Source: Streptomyces sp. DH41 (GTDB lineage: Bacteria; Actinomycetota; Actinomycetes; Streptomycetales; Streptomycetaceae). From it: a stretch of 64,000 nt of DNA. Every line of letters begins with the position of its first letter. Position 1 is the stretch's first letter. Positions 34,386 through 42,764 of this stretch are shown in pieces. Location: positions 62,001 through 126,000 of the forward strand of contig NZ_JARVKY010000013.1 of NCBI RefSeq assembly GCF_029813785.1, given 5' to 3'. The position numbers were made by a program, and so were the translations under genes. Below the pieces are notes generated by a model. The model was given only the letters and a program-made list of their open reading frames with translations. It made no database searches and was not told where the DNA came from.

Positions 34386-35330
34386 GTGAGCACGATTCCC
34401 GAGATCCGTACCCTGCCCGTGCCCGACGGCCTGGAGGGCGAGCGTGTCGACGCCGCCATCTCCCGCATGTTCGGCTTCTCCCGTACCAAGGCCGCGGAGC
34501 TCGCCGCGGCGGGCAAGGTCCAGGTCGACGGATCGGTGGTCGGCAAGTCCGAGCGCGTCCACGGCGGCGCCTGGCTCGAGGTGGAGATGCCGCAGGCGCC
34601 CGCGCCGGTGCAGGTGGTCGCCGAACCCGTCGAGGGTATGGAGATCGTGCACGACGACGACGACGTGGTCGTGATCGTCAAGCCGGTCGGCGTCGCCGCC
34701 CACCCGTCCCCGGGCTGGAACGGCCCGACGGTCATCGGCGGACTGGCCGCCGCCGGATACCGCGTCTCCACCTCCGGTGCCGCCGAGCGGCAGGGCATCG
34801 TGCACCGCCTCGACGTGGGCACCTCCGGCCTGATGGCGGTGGCCAAGTCGGAGCGCGCGTACACCTCGCTCAAGCGCCAGTTCAAGGAGCGCACGGTCGA
34901 CAAGCGCTACCACACGCTCGTGCAGGGCCACCCCGACCCGACCAGCGGCACCATCGACGCCCCCATCGGCCGTCACCCCCAGCACGACTACAAGTGGGCC
35001 GTCACGGCCGAGGGCAAGCCCTCCGTCACGCACTACGACCTCATCGAGGCCTTCCGCGCCGCCTCCCTGCTCGACGTGAAGCTGGAGACCGGCCGCACCC
35101 ACCAGATCCGCGTCCACATGGCCGCCCACCGGCACCCCTGCGTCGGCGACCTGACCTACGGCGCCGACCCCACGCTCGCCAAGCGGCTGCGCCTGACCCG
35201 CCAGTGGCTGCACGCCGTACGGCTCGGTTTCGAGCACCCCGGCGACGGCCAGTGGGTCGAGTACGCCAGCGACTACCCGGAGGACCTCCAGCAGGCCCTG
35301 GACCTGGTCCGCGAGGAGACCTACGGATGA
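34386..35330 (+). CDS. 23S rRNA pseudouridine synthase, RluD/RluA family
   Basis: The 314-residue enzyme has an N-terminal S4 RNA-binding domain (VDAAISRMFGFSRTKAAELAAAGKVQVDG) and the RluA catalytic domain with GIVHRLDVGTSGLM, whose Asp143 is the catalytic nucleophile. The segments KRYHTLVQG and GRTHQIRVHMAAHRHPCVGD are also conserved. RluD modifies helix 69 of 23S rRNA; the exact target here is inferred from the family. The stop overlaps the next gene's ATG (ATGA). Confidence 0.92.
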   Translation: MSTIPEIRTLPVPDGLEGERVDAAISRMFGFSRTKAAELAAAGKVQVDGSVVGKSERVHGGAWLEVEMPQAPAPVQVVAEPVEGMEIVHDDDDVVVIVKPVGVAAHPSPGWNGPTVIGGLAAAGYRVSTSGAAERQGIVHRLDVGTSGLMAVAKSERAYTSLKRQFKERTVDKRYHTLVQGHPDPTSGTIDAPIGRHPQHDYKWAVTAEGKPSVTHYDLIEAFRAASLLDVKLETGRTHQIRVHMAAHRHPCVGDLTYGADPTLAKRLRLTRQWLHAVRLGFEHPGDGQWVEYASDYPEDLQQALDLVREETYG

Positions 35331-35812
35331 GCGCCCCGGCCCGGACGCCCTCGTACGAGGTGCGGCTCGCCGAGGACCTCGGCGACCGGGAGGCGTGCTT
35401 CGCGGTGCGCAAGGACGTCTTCGTCGGCGAGCAGAAGGTCCCCGAGGACATCGAGTACGACGCCTACGACGCCGACGCCGTGCACGTCCTGGCGGTCCGG
35501 GAGGACGGCGTACCGCTGGGCACCGGCCGGCTGCTGCACGGAGCGGCCGCCGCGGCGAAGAACGGCGACGGCGACCCGGCCGTCGGCTCCCTGGGCAGGC
35601 TCGCGGTGGCCGCGCACGCCCGCGGGCTGGGCGTCGGGGCCGCGCTGGTGCGGGCCGTCGAGGACGCGGCACGCGCGCGGGGACTCACCGCGGTGGACCT
35701 GCACGCGCAGACCCACGCCCTGGGTTTCTACGAGCGACTGGGGTACGAGGCGTACGGACCCGAGTTTCCCGACGCCGGGATTCCCCACCGCGCGATGCGC
35801 CGCGCCCTGTGA
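35327..35812 (+). CDS. GNAT family N-acetyltransferase
   Basis: The 161-residue protein resembles ElaA-like GNAT enzymes: REACFAVRKDVFVGEQKVPEDIEYD near the N-terminus, the acetyl-CoA loop GRLAVAAHARGLGVGAALVRAVEDAA (R/Q-x-x-G-x-G/A) at about 89-114, and LHAQTHALGFYERLGYEAYG at the C-terminus. ATG 35327 overlaps the rluD stop. The acceptor substrate is not known. Confidence 0.9.
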   Translation: MSAPARTPSYEVRLAEDLGDREACFAVRKDVFVGEQKVPEDIEYDAYDADAVHVLAVREDGVPLGTGRLLHGAAAAAKNGDGDPAVGSLGRLAVAAHARGLGVGAALVRAVEDAARARGLTAVDLHAQTHALGFYERLGYEAYGPEFPDAGIPHRAMRRAL

Positions 35813-35901
35813 CCGGGGCGCCGAACGGGCTGGTGGGGCCGGCGACGTGGCAGGCTTGAGGTCCGCCGTCTGAACGCCGAGACCCCACCGGAGCGCTGAC
35901 C

Positions 35902-37488
35902 GTGGATCAGTTGGCCCTGTTGTTCCTGCTGCTGCTCGGGGCCCTGCTGAGCGTCCCGGTCGGTGCCCGGCTCGGGCTGCCGGCGCCGGTGCTGATGACG
36001 GTCCTCGGGATCGTCCTGGCGCTGCTCGAGTTCGTGCCCAACGTCGACATCCCGCCCGAGCTGATCCTGCCCGCGCTGCTGCCGCCGCTGCTGTACGCGG
36101 CCGTGCGGCGCACGTCCTGGCGGCAGTTCGCGGCCAACAAACGCCCGATCTTCCTGCTGGCGGTCGCGCTGGTCCTCGTCACCATGACCTGTGTGGCCGC
36201 GGTGGCGAGCGCCGTCGTGCCGGGGCTGCCGATCGCCGCCGCCTTCGCGCTGGGCGCGCTGGTGGCGCCGCCCGACCCGGTCGCGGCGACCGCCGTCGCC
36301 GGGCAACTGGGACTGCCGCGCCGCCTGGTCTCCATCCTGGAGGGCGAGGGGCTGTTCAACGACGTCACGGCCATCGTCCTGTACCACGTGGCCATCGCCG
36401 CGGCCGTCGGCGGCACCTTCTCGCCGTGGCGGGCCGGACTCGACCTGGTGCTGTCCGCCGTCGTCGCCGTCGCGGTCGGCCTCGCCCTGGGCTGGGCCAC
36501 CAACAGACTGCTGAGCGTACTGGGGGACGCCACCCTGCAGATCGGCCTGACACTGCTGGTGCCGTACGGGTCCTACGTCCTGGCCGAGGAGCTGCACGGC
36601 TCCGGAGTGCTCGCGGTGCTCACCACCGCGATGTTCCTCGCCGAGTACGCCTTCGACGCCGACGACGTGATGACCCGGCTCGCCGGACACACCGTGTGGG
36701 ACGTCGTCGACACGCTCGTGACCGGCGTCGCCTTCGGGCTGGTCGGCCTGGAACTGCACAACGCGATCCGCACGGCCTCCGGACGCTGGACCGAACTGCT
36801 CGGCTGGGCCGCGGTGATCGCCGGCGTGGTGATCCTGGTGCGGCTGGTGTGGCTGCTGCCGGCCACCTGGCTGACGAAGCGGCTGCACGCCAGGCGCGAC
36901 CACGACGAGGACATCCCCATGTCCGTGCGGGAGACCGTCGTCATGTGGTGGTCGGGCATGCGGGGCGTCGCCTCGGTCGCGCTGGCGCTCGCGATCCCGC
37001 TGGAGACGGACGACGGGTCCGCCTTCCCGCACCGCGAGGAGATCATCTTCGTCGCGTTCGGCGTGATCATGGTCACGCTGCTGCTGCAGGGGCTGACGCT
37101 GCCGTGGCTGGTGGGCCGGCTCGGGGTGCGGGCGGACACCGAGCGGGAGAAGGAGTACGAGAAGGAGCTGGCCGTACGGGCGGCGAAGGCGGCGAAGCAG
37201 CGGCTCCGGGAGATCGAGTCGGTCGAGGAACTGCCGGAGGAGCTGGCCGAGCAGTTGCTGCGGCGGGCCTTCGACATCGGGATGCGGATCAGCCCCGACG
37301 TCGGCGACGAGGAGCGGCGCGAGGCGCAGGAGCAGCGGGCCAGGCGGGCGAAGCGGATCCGCCGTATCCAGGGCGAGATGATGAGCGCCGCCCGGCACGA
37401 GGTGCTGGCCGCGCGCAGCGAGGCCGGAGCCGACCCGGAGATCGTGGACCGCGTACTACGCCAGCTCGACGTCCGCAGCCTGCGCTGA
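35902..37488 (+). CDS. Na+/H+ antiporter (CPA1 family)
   Basis: The 528-residue protein has about twelve membrane helices in its first 400 residues. It carries the CPA1 motif LVAPPDPVAATAVAGQLGLP and the ion-binding Asn-Asp in LEGEGLFNDVTAIVLYHVA. A conserved WWSGMRGVASVALALAIPL lies near residue 351. A charged cytoplasmic coiled tail of about 120 residues (EREKEYEKELAVRAAKAAKQ...) follows. It should exchange Na+ or K+ for H+ to control pH and sodium. GTG 35902 is preceded by GGAGCG about eight bases upstream. Confidence 0.92.
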   Translation: MDQLALLFLLLLGALLSVPVGARLGLPAPVLMTVLGIVLALLEFVPNVDIPPELILPALLPPLLYAAVRRTSWRQFAANKRPIFLLAVALVLVTMTCVAAVASAVVPGLPIAAAFALGALVAPPDPVAATAVAGQLGLPRRLVSILEGEGLFNDVTAIVLYHVAIAAAVGGTFSPWRAGLDLVLSAVVAVAVGLALGWATNRLLSVLGDATLQIGLTLLVPYGSYVLAEELHGSGVLAVLTTAMFLAEYAFDADDVMTRLAGHTVWDVVDTLVTGVAFGLVGLELHNAIRTASGRWTELLGWAAVIAGVVILVRLVWLLPATWLTKRLHARRDHDEDIPMSVRETVVMWWSGMRGVASVALALAIPLETDDGSAFPHREEIIFVAFGVIMVTLLLQGLTLPWLVGRLGVRADTEREKEYEKELAVRAAKAAKQRLREIESVEELPEELAEQLLRRAFDIGMRISPDVGDEERREAQEQRARRAKRIRRIQGEMMSAARHEVLAARSEAGADPEIVDRVLRQLDVRSLR

Positions 37489-37533
37489 GGCGGCCCCGCG
37501 GCCCGCGCCGGGGCGGGCCCGCCGTCCGCGCGG

Positions 37534-38658
37534 TCACAGGCTCTTGGCCGGCTGTTCCGGGAAGCGGCGGGGGCCGCCGTCGGAGGAGCGGCGGGGGCGG
37601 GGCGGGCCGTCGAGGGGCGGGCGCGGGACCGCGTCCGCCGTGTTGATCCGCGGCAGGGCGTACGGGTGCTCGTCGGCGAGCCAGCGGATCATCCCCTCGC
37701 GGACCGTGACCCGTACCGTCCAGATGTCGTCCGCGTCCTTCGCCGTCACCAGGGCCCGCACCTGCATGGTGTTCGGGGTGGTGTCCGTGACGGTCAGGTT
37801 GTAGTCGCGGCCGTCCCAGGCCGGGCACTCGCGCAGGATGTCGCGCAGCCGCTCCCGCATCGGCTCCAGCGGCGCCGAGTGGTCGAGGTGCCAGTACACG
37901 GTCCCGGTCATCTGCGGGGTGCCGCGCGACCAGTTCTCGAACGGCTTCGACGTGAAGTACGACACCGGCATGGTGATCCGGCGCTCGTCCCAGGTGCGCA
38001 CGGTCAGGAACGTGAGGGTGATCTCCTCGACGGTGCCCCACTCCCCGTCCACCACGACCGTGTCGCCCATGCGCACCATGTCGCCGAAGGCGATCTGGAA
38101 CCCGGCGAACATGTTGCCCAGCGTGGACTGGGCGGCCACACCGGCGACGATGCCCAGGATGCCGGCCGAGGCCAGCAGCGAGGCGCCCGCCGCCTGCATC
38201 GCGGGGAACGTCAGCAGCATCGACGACACGGCGACCACGCCGACGACCGCCGAGACCACCCGCATGATCAACGACACCTGCGTACGCACCCGCCGGACCC
38301 GGGCCGGGTTCCGCTGGGCGTGGGCGTGCGCGTAGCGGGAGTACGACGTCTCGACGACCGCCGCGGCGATCCGGATCACCAGCCAGGCCGCCGAGCCGAT
38401 CAGTACCAGCGTCAGCGTCCGGCCGACCCCCTCCCGGTGGTCGGGGAACACCTGTGCCTCGACGTACGACCCCCTCAGCAGCGCCGAGCAGAGGAGGAGC
38501 TGGTAGGGGATGCGGGCACGGCGCAGCAGCCCCCACAGGGGCGTCTCGGGGTGCCGTCCGTCGGCCTTGCGCAGCAGCAGGTCGGTGGCCCAGCCGATGA
38601 CCAGGGTCAGCAGGACGGAGCCGCCGACCACGATCAGGGGGCGGAGTATGGTCTCCAT
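37534..38658 (-). CDS. MscS-family mechanosensitive ion channel
   Basis: The 374-residue membrane protein has four or five N-terminal helices. The pore-lining MscS helix (ASLLASAGILGIVAGVAAQS, then TLGNMFAGFQIAFGDMVRMGD) and the beta domain (VVVDGEWGTVEEITLTFLTVRTWDERRITMPVSYFTSKPFENWSR) follow, with an alpha/beta C-terminal part and a basic Pro/Arg tail. It should release solutes under hypo-osmotic shock. ATG 38658 lies 105 bp from the divergent hydrolase gene. It converges with the antiporter gene, 45 bp apart. Confidence 0.93.
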   Translation of the reverse strand: METILRPLIVVGGSVLLTLVIGWATDLLLRKADGRHPETPLWGLLRRARIPYQLLLCSALLRGSYVEAQVFPDHREGVGRTLTLVLIGSAAWLVIRIAAAVVETSYSRYAHAHAQRNPARVRRVRTQVSLIMRVVSAVVGVVAVSSMLLTFPAMQAAGASLLASAGILGIVAGVAAQSTLGNMFAGFQIAFGDMVRMGDTVVVDGEWGTVEEITLTFLTVRTWDERRITMPVSYFTSKPFENWSRGTPQMTGTVYWHLDHSAPLEPMRERLRDILRECPAWDGRDYNLTVTDTTPNTMQVRALVTAKDADDIWTVRVTVREGMIRWLADEHPYALPRINTADAVPRPPLDGPPRPRRSSDGGPRRFPEQPAKSL

Positions 38659-38734
38659 CCCTCGAACGTAACCGCACCCACCGCGCCGCGAACCTGTGAC
38701 TTCCGTCCCGTCCCGGGTATCGCCGCGCACCGCG

Positions 38735-38757
38735 TTGTCACACCCGGCTGGCACCAT
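38735..38757 (+). promoter_or_regulatory. candidate promoter of the hydrolase gene (leaderless)
   Basis: TTGTCA (38735-38740), eleven bases, then CACCAT (38752-38757) has the unusual short spacing of the actinobacterial damage promoters but lacks the GTG extension of the -35 (CAC instead). The gene's ATG is six bases further on, so the transcript would be leaderless. Confidence 0.35.
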
Positions 38758-38763
38758 GGCCTC

Positions 38764-39363
38764 ATGAACATCGTGCTCTTTCACTCGACCCTTGGCCCCA
38801 GGCCCGCGGTGCGGCAGGCCGCCGACCGGCTGCGCGAAGCCGGGCACCAGGTGTGGACACCGGACCTCTTCGAGGGCCGGACGTTCGACACGGTCGAGGA
38901 GGGCATGGCCCACCAGGAGGAGATCGGCAAGGAGGAGCTGCTGAAGCGCGCCGTGCTGGCCGCCGCCCCCTATTCCGAACGGGGACTGGTGTACGCCGGG
39001 TTCTCGCTCGGCGCCTCCATCGCCCAGACCCTCGCCCTCGGTGACCACCGTTCCCGTGGTCTGCTGCTCCTGCACGGCACGTCTGACATCGCGGCCAACG
39101 CCTCGGTCGACGACCTGCCGGTCCAGCTGCACGTCGCGGAGCCGGACGCCTTCGAGACGGACGACTGGCTGAGCGCCTGGTATCTCCAGATGGGCCGGAC
39201 CGGCGCCGACGTCGAGGTGTACCGATACGCCGGGGCCGGCCACCTCTACACCGACCCCGGCCTGCCGGACTACGACGAGGAGGCGGCCGAGGCCACCTGG
39301 CGGGTGGCGCTCGGCTTCCTCGAGACGCTTCAGGAGGCGGACGCCTCTCAGACGGGCGCGTAG
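38764..39363 (+). CDS. dienelactone hydrolase family protein
   Basis: The 199-residue alpha/beta hydrolase has the fold order of dienelactone hydrolases: HSTLGPRPAVRQAADRLREAGH, the nucleophile elbow YAGFSLGASIAQTLA, an acidic segment VAEPDAF and the catalytic His in RYAGAGHLYTD. The elbow carries Ser in place of the Cys of classical dienelactone hydrolase, so an ester or thioester substrate is possible. No ribosome site precedes ATG 38764. The 3' end overlaps the convergent PhoD gene by 16 bp. Confidence 0.88.
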   Translation: MNIVLFHSTLGPRPAVRQAADRLREAGHQVWTPDLFEGRTFDTVEEGMAHQEEIGKEELLKRAVLAAAPYSERGLVYAGFSLGASIAQTLALGDHRSRGLLLLHGTSDIAANASVDDLPVQLHVAEPDAFETDDWLSAWYLQMGRTGADVEVYRYAGAGHLYTDPGLPDYDEEAAEATWRVALGFLETLQEADASQTGA

Positions 39364-41033
39364 ACCCGCTGCACCCGCTGCGTACCGCTGCGGGTGCGGT
39401 ACGACCGCGCCCACTTCGACGTGGCGTCCGGCTCCGTGCGGTCGGAGACGACGTAGTAGTCCATCTGCGTCCGGTCCGCGGTGATGTCCAGCACGCCGTA
39501 GCCGTGCCGGTCGGTGTCGACCCAGTGGACGTGCCGGTTCGCGGCCCGGATGAACGGTGCGGCGATCGCCGAGACCGTCCCCTCGGGGACCTTGAGGATG
39601 TCGTCGAGGTTGTCGGAGGTCACCGAGGTGACGACGAACTCCGTGGCGGCCGAGGCGGACAGCGGGTACGTGGCGGCGTTGTGCGGCACGTCGTTGGCCC
39701 AGGCCATGTGGATGTCGCCGGTCAGGAAGACCGTGTTGCGGACGGCGTTCGCGCGCAGGTGCGCCAGCAGTTCGCGGCGGTCGTCGGTGTACCCGTCCCA
39801 CTGGTCGGTGTTGAGGGCGAGGCCCTCCCTGGGCAGCCCGAGCAGCTCGGCGAGGGGCCCCAGCAGTTCGGCGGGGATCGAGCCGATGGCGAACGGCGAG
39901 ATCATCACCGAGTTGCCGACCAGCCGCCACGTGGTGTCCGAGGAGGCGAGACCCGACTTGAGCCAGTCGAGCTGGGCGCGGCCGGTGAGGGTGCGCTCCG
40001 GGTCGTCGACCTCGCCGTCGCCGAGCGCCACCTGCTGCGAGCGGAAGGAGCGCAGGTCCAGCAGCGACAGGTCGGCCAGCTTGCCGAAGCGCAGCCTGCG
40101 GTAGGTGGTGCCGGCGATCGCGGGGCGCACCGGCATCCACTCGAAGTAGGCCCGCTTGGCGTCGGCCTGACGCGCCGCCCAGGTGCCCTCGGCGCCCTCG
40201 GTGTGGTTCCCGGCGCCGCCCGACCAGGTGTCGTTGGCGATCTCGTGGTCGTCCCAGATCGCCACGACCGGCGCCGCGGCGTGCAGCGCCTGGAGGTCGG
40301 GGTCGGTCTTGTACCGGCCGTGCCGGGTGCGGTAGTCCGCGAGGGTGAGGATCTCGTGCGCGGGCGCGTGCGGGCGTACGACGGTGTCGCGGGTGCCGTA
40401 CTCGCCGGTGCCGTACTCGTAGATGTAGTCGCCCAGGTGCAGCCAGGCGTCCAGGTCGCCGCGCGCCGCGAGATGCCGGTACGACGAGAAGTGGCCGGCT
40501 TCCCAGTTGGAGCAGGAGACCACGCCGAAGCGCAGGCCCGCCACCGCCGCGTCGGCCGCGGGGGCGGTGCGGGTGCGGGCGGCGGGGGAGTCGGTGGGGC
40601 CGGCGGAGAAGCGGAACCAGTAGTCCGTGGCGGGTGACAGGCCCCGGATGTCGGCCTTGACGGTGTGGTCGGAGGCGGCCGTCGCCGTGGTGGACCCCTT
40701 GGTGACGATGTTCGTGAACGCCTTGTCCGTGGCGACGACCCAGCTCACCTCGGTGTCCGGGCCGGCCCCGGAACCCGGTATGGACTCGGGGGTCGGGGTC
40801 ACCCGGGTCCACAGCAGGACGCCGTCGGGCAGCGGATCGCCGGAGGCGACGCCGTGCAGGAAGGCGGGGGCGACGCCGGCGGCACTGGCGGGCGGCGCCG
40901 CGGCGAGCGGGGCGGCCAGGACGGCGCCGGCCGCCGCGGCCTTGACGACCGTACGGCGGCTCGGGATCAGGGTGTTGGCCCCGTCGGCGGTCGACGGAAC
41001 GGTGTTCTCGGATGGTCTGTGTCGACTGGTCAC
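39348..41033 (-). CDS. PhoD-family alkaline phosphatase / phosphodiesterase, Tat-exported
   Basis: The 561-residue protein begins with a twin-arginine signal peptide (PSRRTVVKAAAAGAVLAAPLAA, ending ASA near residue 53). The PhoD N-terminal domain (FLHGVASGDPLPDGVLLWTRVTP) and metallophosphatase core follow: GVVSCSNWEAGHFSSYRHLA, HLGDYIYEYGTGEYG, AIWDDHEIANDTW and FLTGDIHMAWAND. It should hydrolyse phosphodiesters outside the cell, using Fe/Ca as PhoD does. GTG 41033 is the start, with a 9-bp inverted repeat at 41035-41056 immediately upstream that could be an operator. Confidence 0.93.
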   Translation of the reverse strand: MTSRHRPSENTVPSTADGANTLIPSRRTVVKAAAAGAVLAAPLAAAPPASAAGVAPAFLHGVASGDPLPDGVLLWTRVTPTPESIPGSGAGPDTEVSWVVATDKAFTNIVTKGSTTATAASDHTVKADIRGLSPATDYWFRFSAGPTDSPAARTRTAPAADAAVAGLRFGVVSCSNWEAGHFSSYRHLAARGDLDAWLHLGDYIYEYGTGEYGTRDTVVRPHAPAHEILTLADYRTRHGRYKTDPDLQALHAAAPVVAIWDDHEIANDTWSGGAGNHTEGAEGTWAARQADAKRAYFEWMPVRPAIAGTTYRRLRFGKLADLSLLDLRSFRSQQVALGDGEVDDPERTLTGRAQLDWLKSGLASSDTTWRLVGNSVMISPFAIGSIPAELLGPLAELLGLPREGLALNTDQWDGYTDDRRELLAHLRANAVRNTVFLTGDIHMAWANDVPHNAATYPLSASAATEFVVTSVTSDNLDDILKVPEGTVSAIAAPFIRAANRHVHWVDTDRHGYGVLDITADRTQMDYYVVSDRTEPDATSKWARSYRTRSGTQRVQRVYAPV

Positions 41034-41034
41034 G

Positions 41035-41056
41035 ACCGATCAGGTTACTGATCGGT
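41035..41056. promoter_or_regulatory. palindrome immediately upstream of the PhoD gene
   Basis: ACCGATCAG (41035-41043) / CTGATCGGT (41048-41056), a perfect 9-bp inverted repeat around GTTA, ends two bases before the GTG codon on the minus strand. It could be a repressor operator or a translation-blocking hairpin. It does not resemble the direct-repeat PHO box. Confidence 0.55.
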
Positions 41057-41060
41057 ATGC

Positions 41061-41099
41061 GAGCGGGCGGGCGAACTCGGGAAGTTCGCCCGCCCGTTC
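41061..41099 (-). terminator. terminator after the DsbA-like gene
   Basis: A 14-bp perfect stem (41064-41077 / 41083-41096), extended to 17 bp with one G-T pair, closes on a 5-base loop. It starts nine bases after the stop of the DsbA-like gene on the minus strand. Confidence 0.85.
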
Positions 41100-41108
41100 A
41101 CGCGGGAT

Positions 41109-41909
41109 TCACTTCGTGACGCCCGCGTCCTTGAGGGCCTTCTGCCACTCGGCGTCCGTGCCCGGCGTCTCGATCACCTTGTCGTTGATCTTGACGGTCG
41201 GGGTCGACTGGACGTCCTCGGCCTTCTGGAAGGCGTCGCTCATCTTCATCGCCCAGGCGTCGTAGGTGCCCTTCTCCACGGCGTCCTGGAACTTCTTGTT
41301 GTTCTTCAGGGCGTCGACCGTGTCCGCCACCTCGATCAGGTAGTCGTCCTTGGCGAACTCGTCGGTCGACTCCGACGGGTGGTGCTCGGAGGAGTAGAGC
41401 GCCGTCTTGTAGTCGATGAACGCCTCGGGGCTGACGTTCAGCGCGGCACCGAGCGCGCTCAGCGCGTTCTTCGAGCCCTCGCCGCCGAGGTTCCCGTCGA
41501 GGAAGGTGCCGATCGTGAAGGACAGCTTGTAGGTGCCGTCCTCCATGCCCTTGTTGACGGACTCGCCGACGCCCTGCTCGAAGGAGGCGCAGCCCGGGCA
41601 GCGCGGGTCCTCGTAGAGGTGGACGACGTGGTCGGACTCGGAGTCGCCGACGAGGACCGTGGTGCCGTTCTTGCCGGAGGTGTTGGCCGGGGCCACCACC
41701 TTGGCCTCGGCGGCCTTGTCCCAGCCCGAGGGCTCGTTCATCTGCATGACGGCGTAGCCGATGCCGCCGGCTATCGCCAGTACGCCGACGATGGAGCAGG
41801 CCACGACGACCTGCCGCTTGGTCTTGTCGCGCTTGGCCTGGCGCTCGCGCTCCTCGCGCAGGCGCTCACGCGCCGCCGTCTTGGCCGCCTGGGTGTTCCG
41901 CTTGCTCAT
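41109..41909 (-). CDS. DsbA/thioredoxin-domain membrane-anchored protein
   Basis: The 266-residue protein has a highly charged cytoplasmic N-terminus (about 40 residues, rich in Arg/Lys/Glu) and one membrane helix (VVVACSIVGVLAIAGGIGYAV). An extracytoplasmic thioredoxin-fold DsbA domain follows, with active site EDPRCPGCASFEQG (CPGC) and the cis-Pro segment STPTVKIND. It probably forms or isomerises disulfides in exported proteins. ATG 41909 has GGAGAG upstream. Downstream of a polytopic membrane protein gene, 78 bp apart. Confidence 0.9.
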   Translation of the reverse strand: MSKRNTQAAKTAARERLREERERQAKRDKTKRQVVVACSIVGVLAIAGGIGYAVMQMNEPSGWDKAAEAKVVAPANTSGKNGTTVLVGDSESDHVVHLYEDPRCPGCASFEQGVGESVNKGMEDGTYKLSFTIGTFLDGNLGGEGSKNALSALGAALNVSPEAFIDYKTALYSSEHHPSESTDEFAKDDYLIEVADTVDALKNNKKFQDAVEKGTYDAWAMKMSDAFQKAEDVQSTPTVKINDKVIETPGTDAEWQKALKDAGVTK

Positions 41910-41987
41910 GGTGGTGATCTCTCCGGGGACGCGCACACGGGGGTGTGCGGAGTGCGTATGGGGGACTGCCGGGTGCTCGGTGACGGG

Positions 41988-42716
41988 TCACACGAAGGCG
42001 GCCGGGCACGGTGGTCCGCGCCGTCCCAGGGAGTGCGTGAGGATCCGCTCGCGGGCGCCGGTGGTGCGGCGGGCCGGGGCCGCCGGGCAGCGCACCTCGG
42101 GGGGCCGGCGTACGCTCACGGCCGCGACGGCGAGCAGCAGCGGCCGGAAGGTGGTCGCGGCCATCGCGCTCAGCAGCTGGGCGAGCGCCCGCTCGCCGCG
42201 CCGCAGCCAGGCCGCCGCCAGCAGGCCGACGCCGACGTGCGCGCCGAGCAGCAGCCAGGCGGTCGCGGGGCCGGAGTCGGCCAGCACGGTCGCCAGCCGG
42301 TCGGTCTCGGCGCCCGTCACCCGGGTCAGCGGGGCGGCGACGCCGGCGTGGACGCCGGTCCCGCCGCCGCACAGCACGTCGAAGCCGACGGAGCGCAGCG
42401 GGCCCGTGACCGGGCCGCCCGTCCGTCCGTAGCAGACGTGCTGGCCGGTGGTGAAGAGCGTGTCGGCGGCCAGCTCCAGCGGGATCAGCAGGGCGGCGAT
42501 CCGCCCGAAGCCGCGCTCGCGCCGCCCGGCCAGGGCGTACGCGATCAGGAAGACGGCGGCGGCGACCCCGGCCACGGTGGGCAGCGGCAGCGGGACCCCG
42601 GACAGCAGCACGTGCGACGCGGTGCTGAGTGTCACGACGAGTGCCGTGAACAGCGCCGCGCGTACGGCTCTGAGCGGGGTTCCGGATATGTCCATAGCGA
42701 TTGAAGAGTGTGTCAT
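41988..42716 (-). CDS. conserved integral membrane protein
   Basis: The 242-residue protein has five or six hydrophobic segments (for example AALFTALVVTLSTASHVLLSG, TVAGVAAAVFLIAYALAG, WLLLGAHVGVGLLAAAWL) and a basic cytoplasmic C-terminus. A conserved His sits in the first helix (SHVLL), and an extracytoplasmic loop has two cysteines (GQHVCYGRTGG and FDVLCGGG). I do not recognise a family. Being next to the DsbA-like gene, the cysteines might exchange with it, but that is speculative. ATG 42716 is used; ATG 42695 is an alternative. Confidence 0.75.
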   Translation of the reverse strand: MTHSSIAMDISGTPLRAVRAALFTALVVTLSTASHVLLSGVPLPLPTVAGVAAAVFLIAYALAGRRERGFGRIAALLIPLELAADTLFTTGQHVCYGRTGGPVTGPLRSVGFDVLCGGGTGVHAGVAAPLTRVTGAETDRLATVLADSGPATAWLLLGAHVGVGLLAAAWLRRGERALAQLLSAMAATTFRPLLLAVAAVSVRRPPEVRCPAAPARRTTGARERILTHSLGRRGPPCPAAFV

Positions 42717-42764
42717 GGGACCCGGTAAGGGACCCCTAAAGGGTTCCTGTGCGAGAGCCGACGG

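Noticed and set aside
37534..40812. A 1092-codon minus-strand frame
   Set aside because: Its upstream two thirds is an Arg/His/Pro-rich shadow of the PhoD gene; the true gene is the MscS channel starting at ATG 38658.
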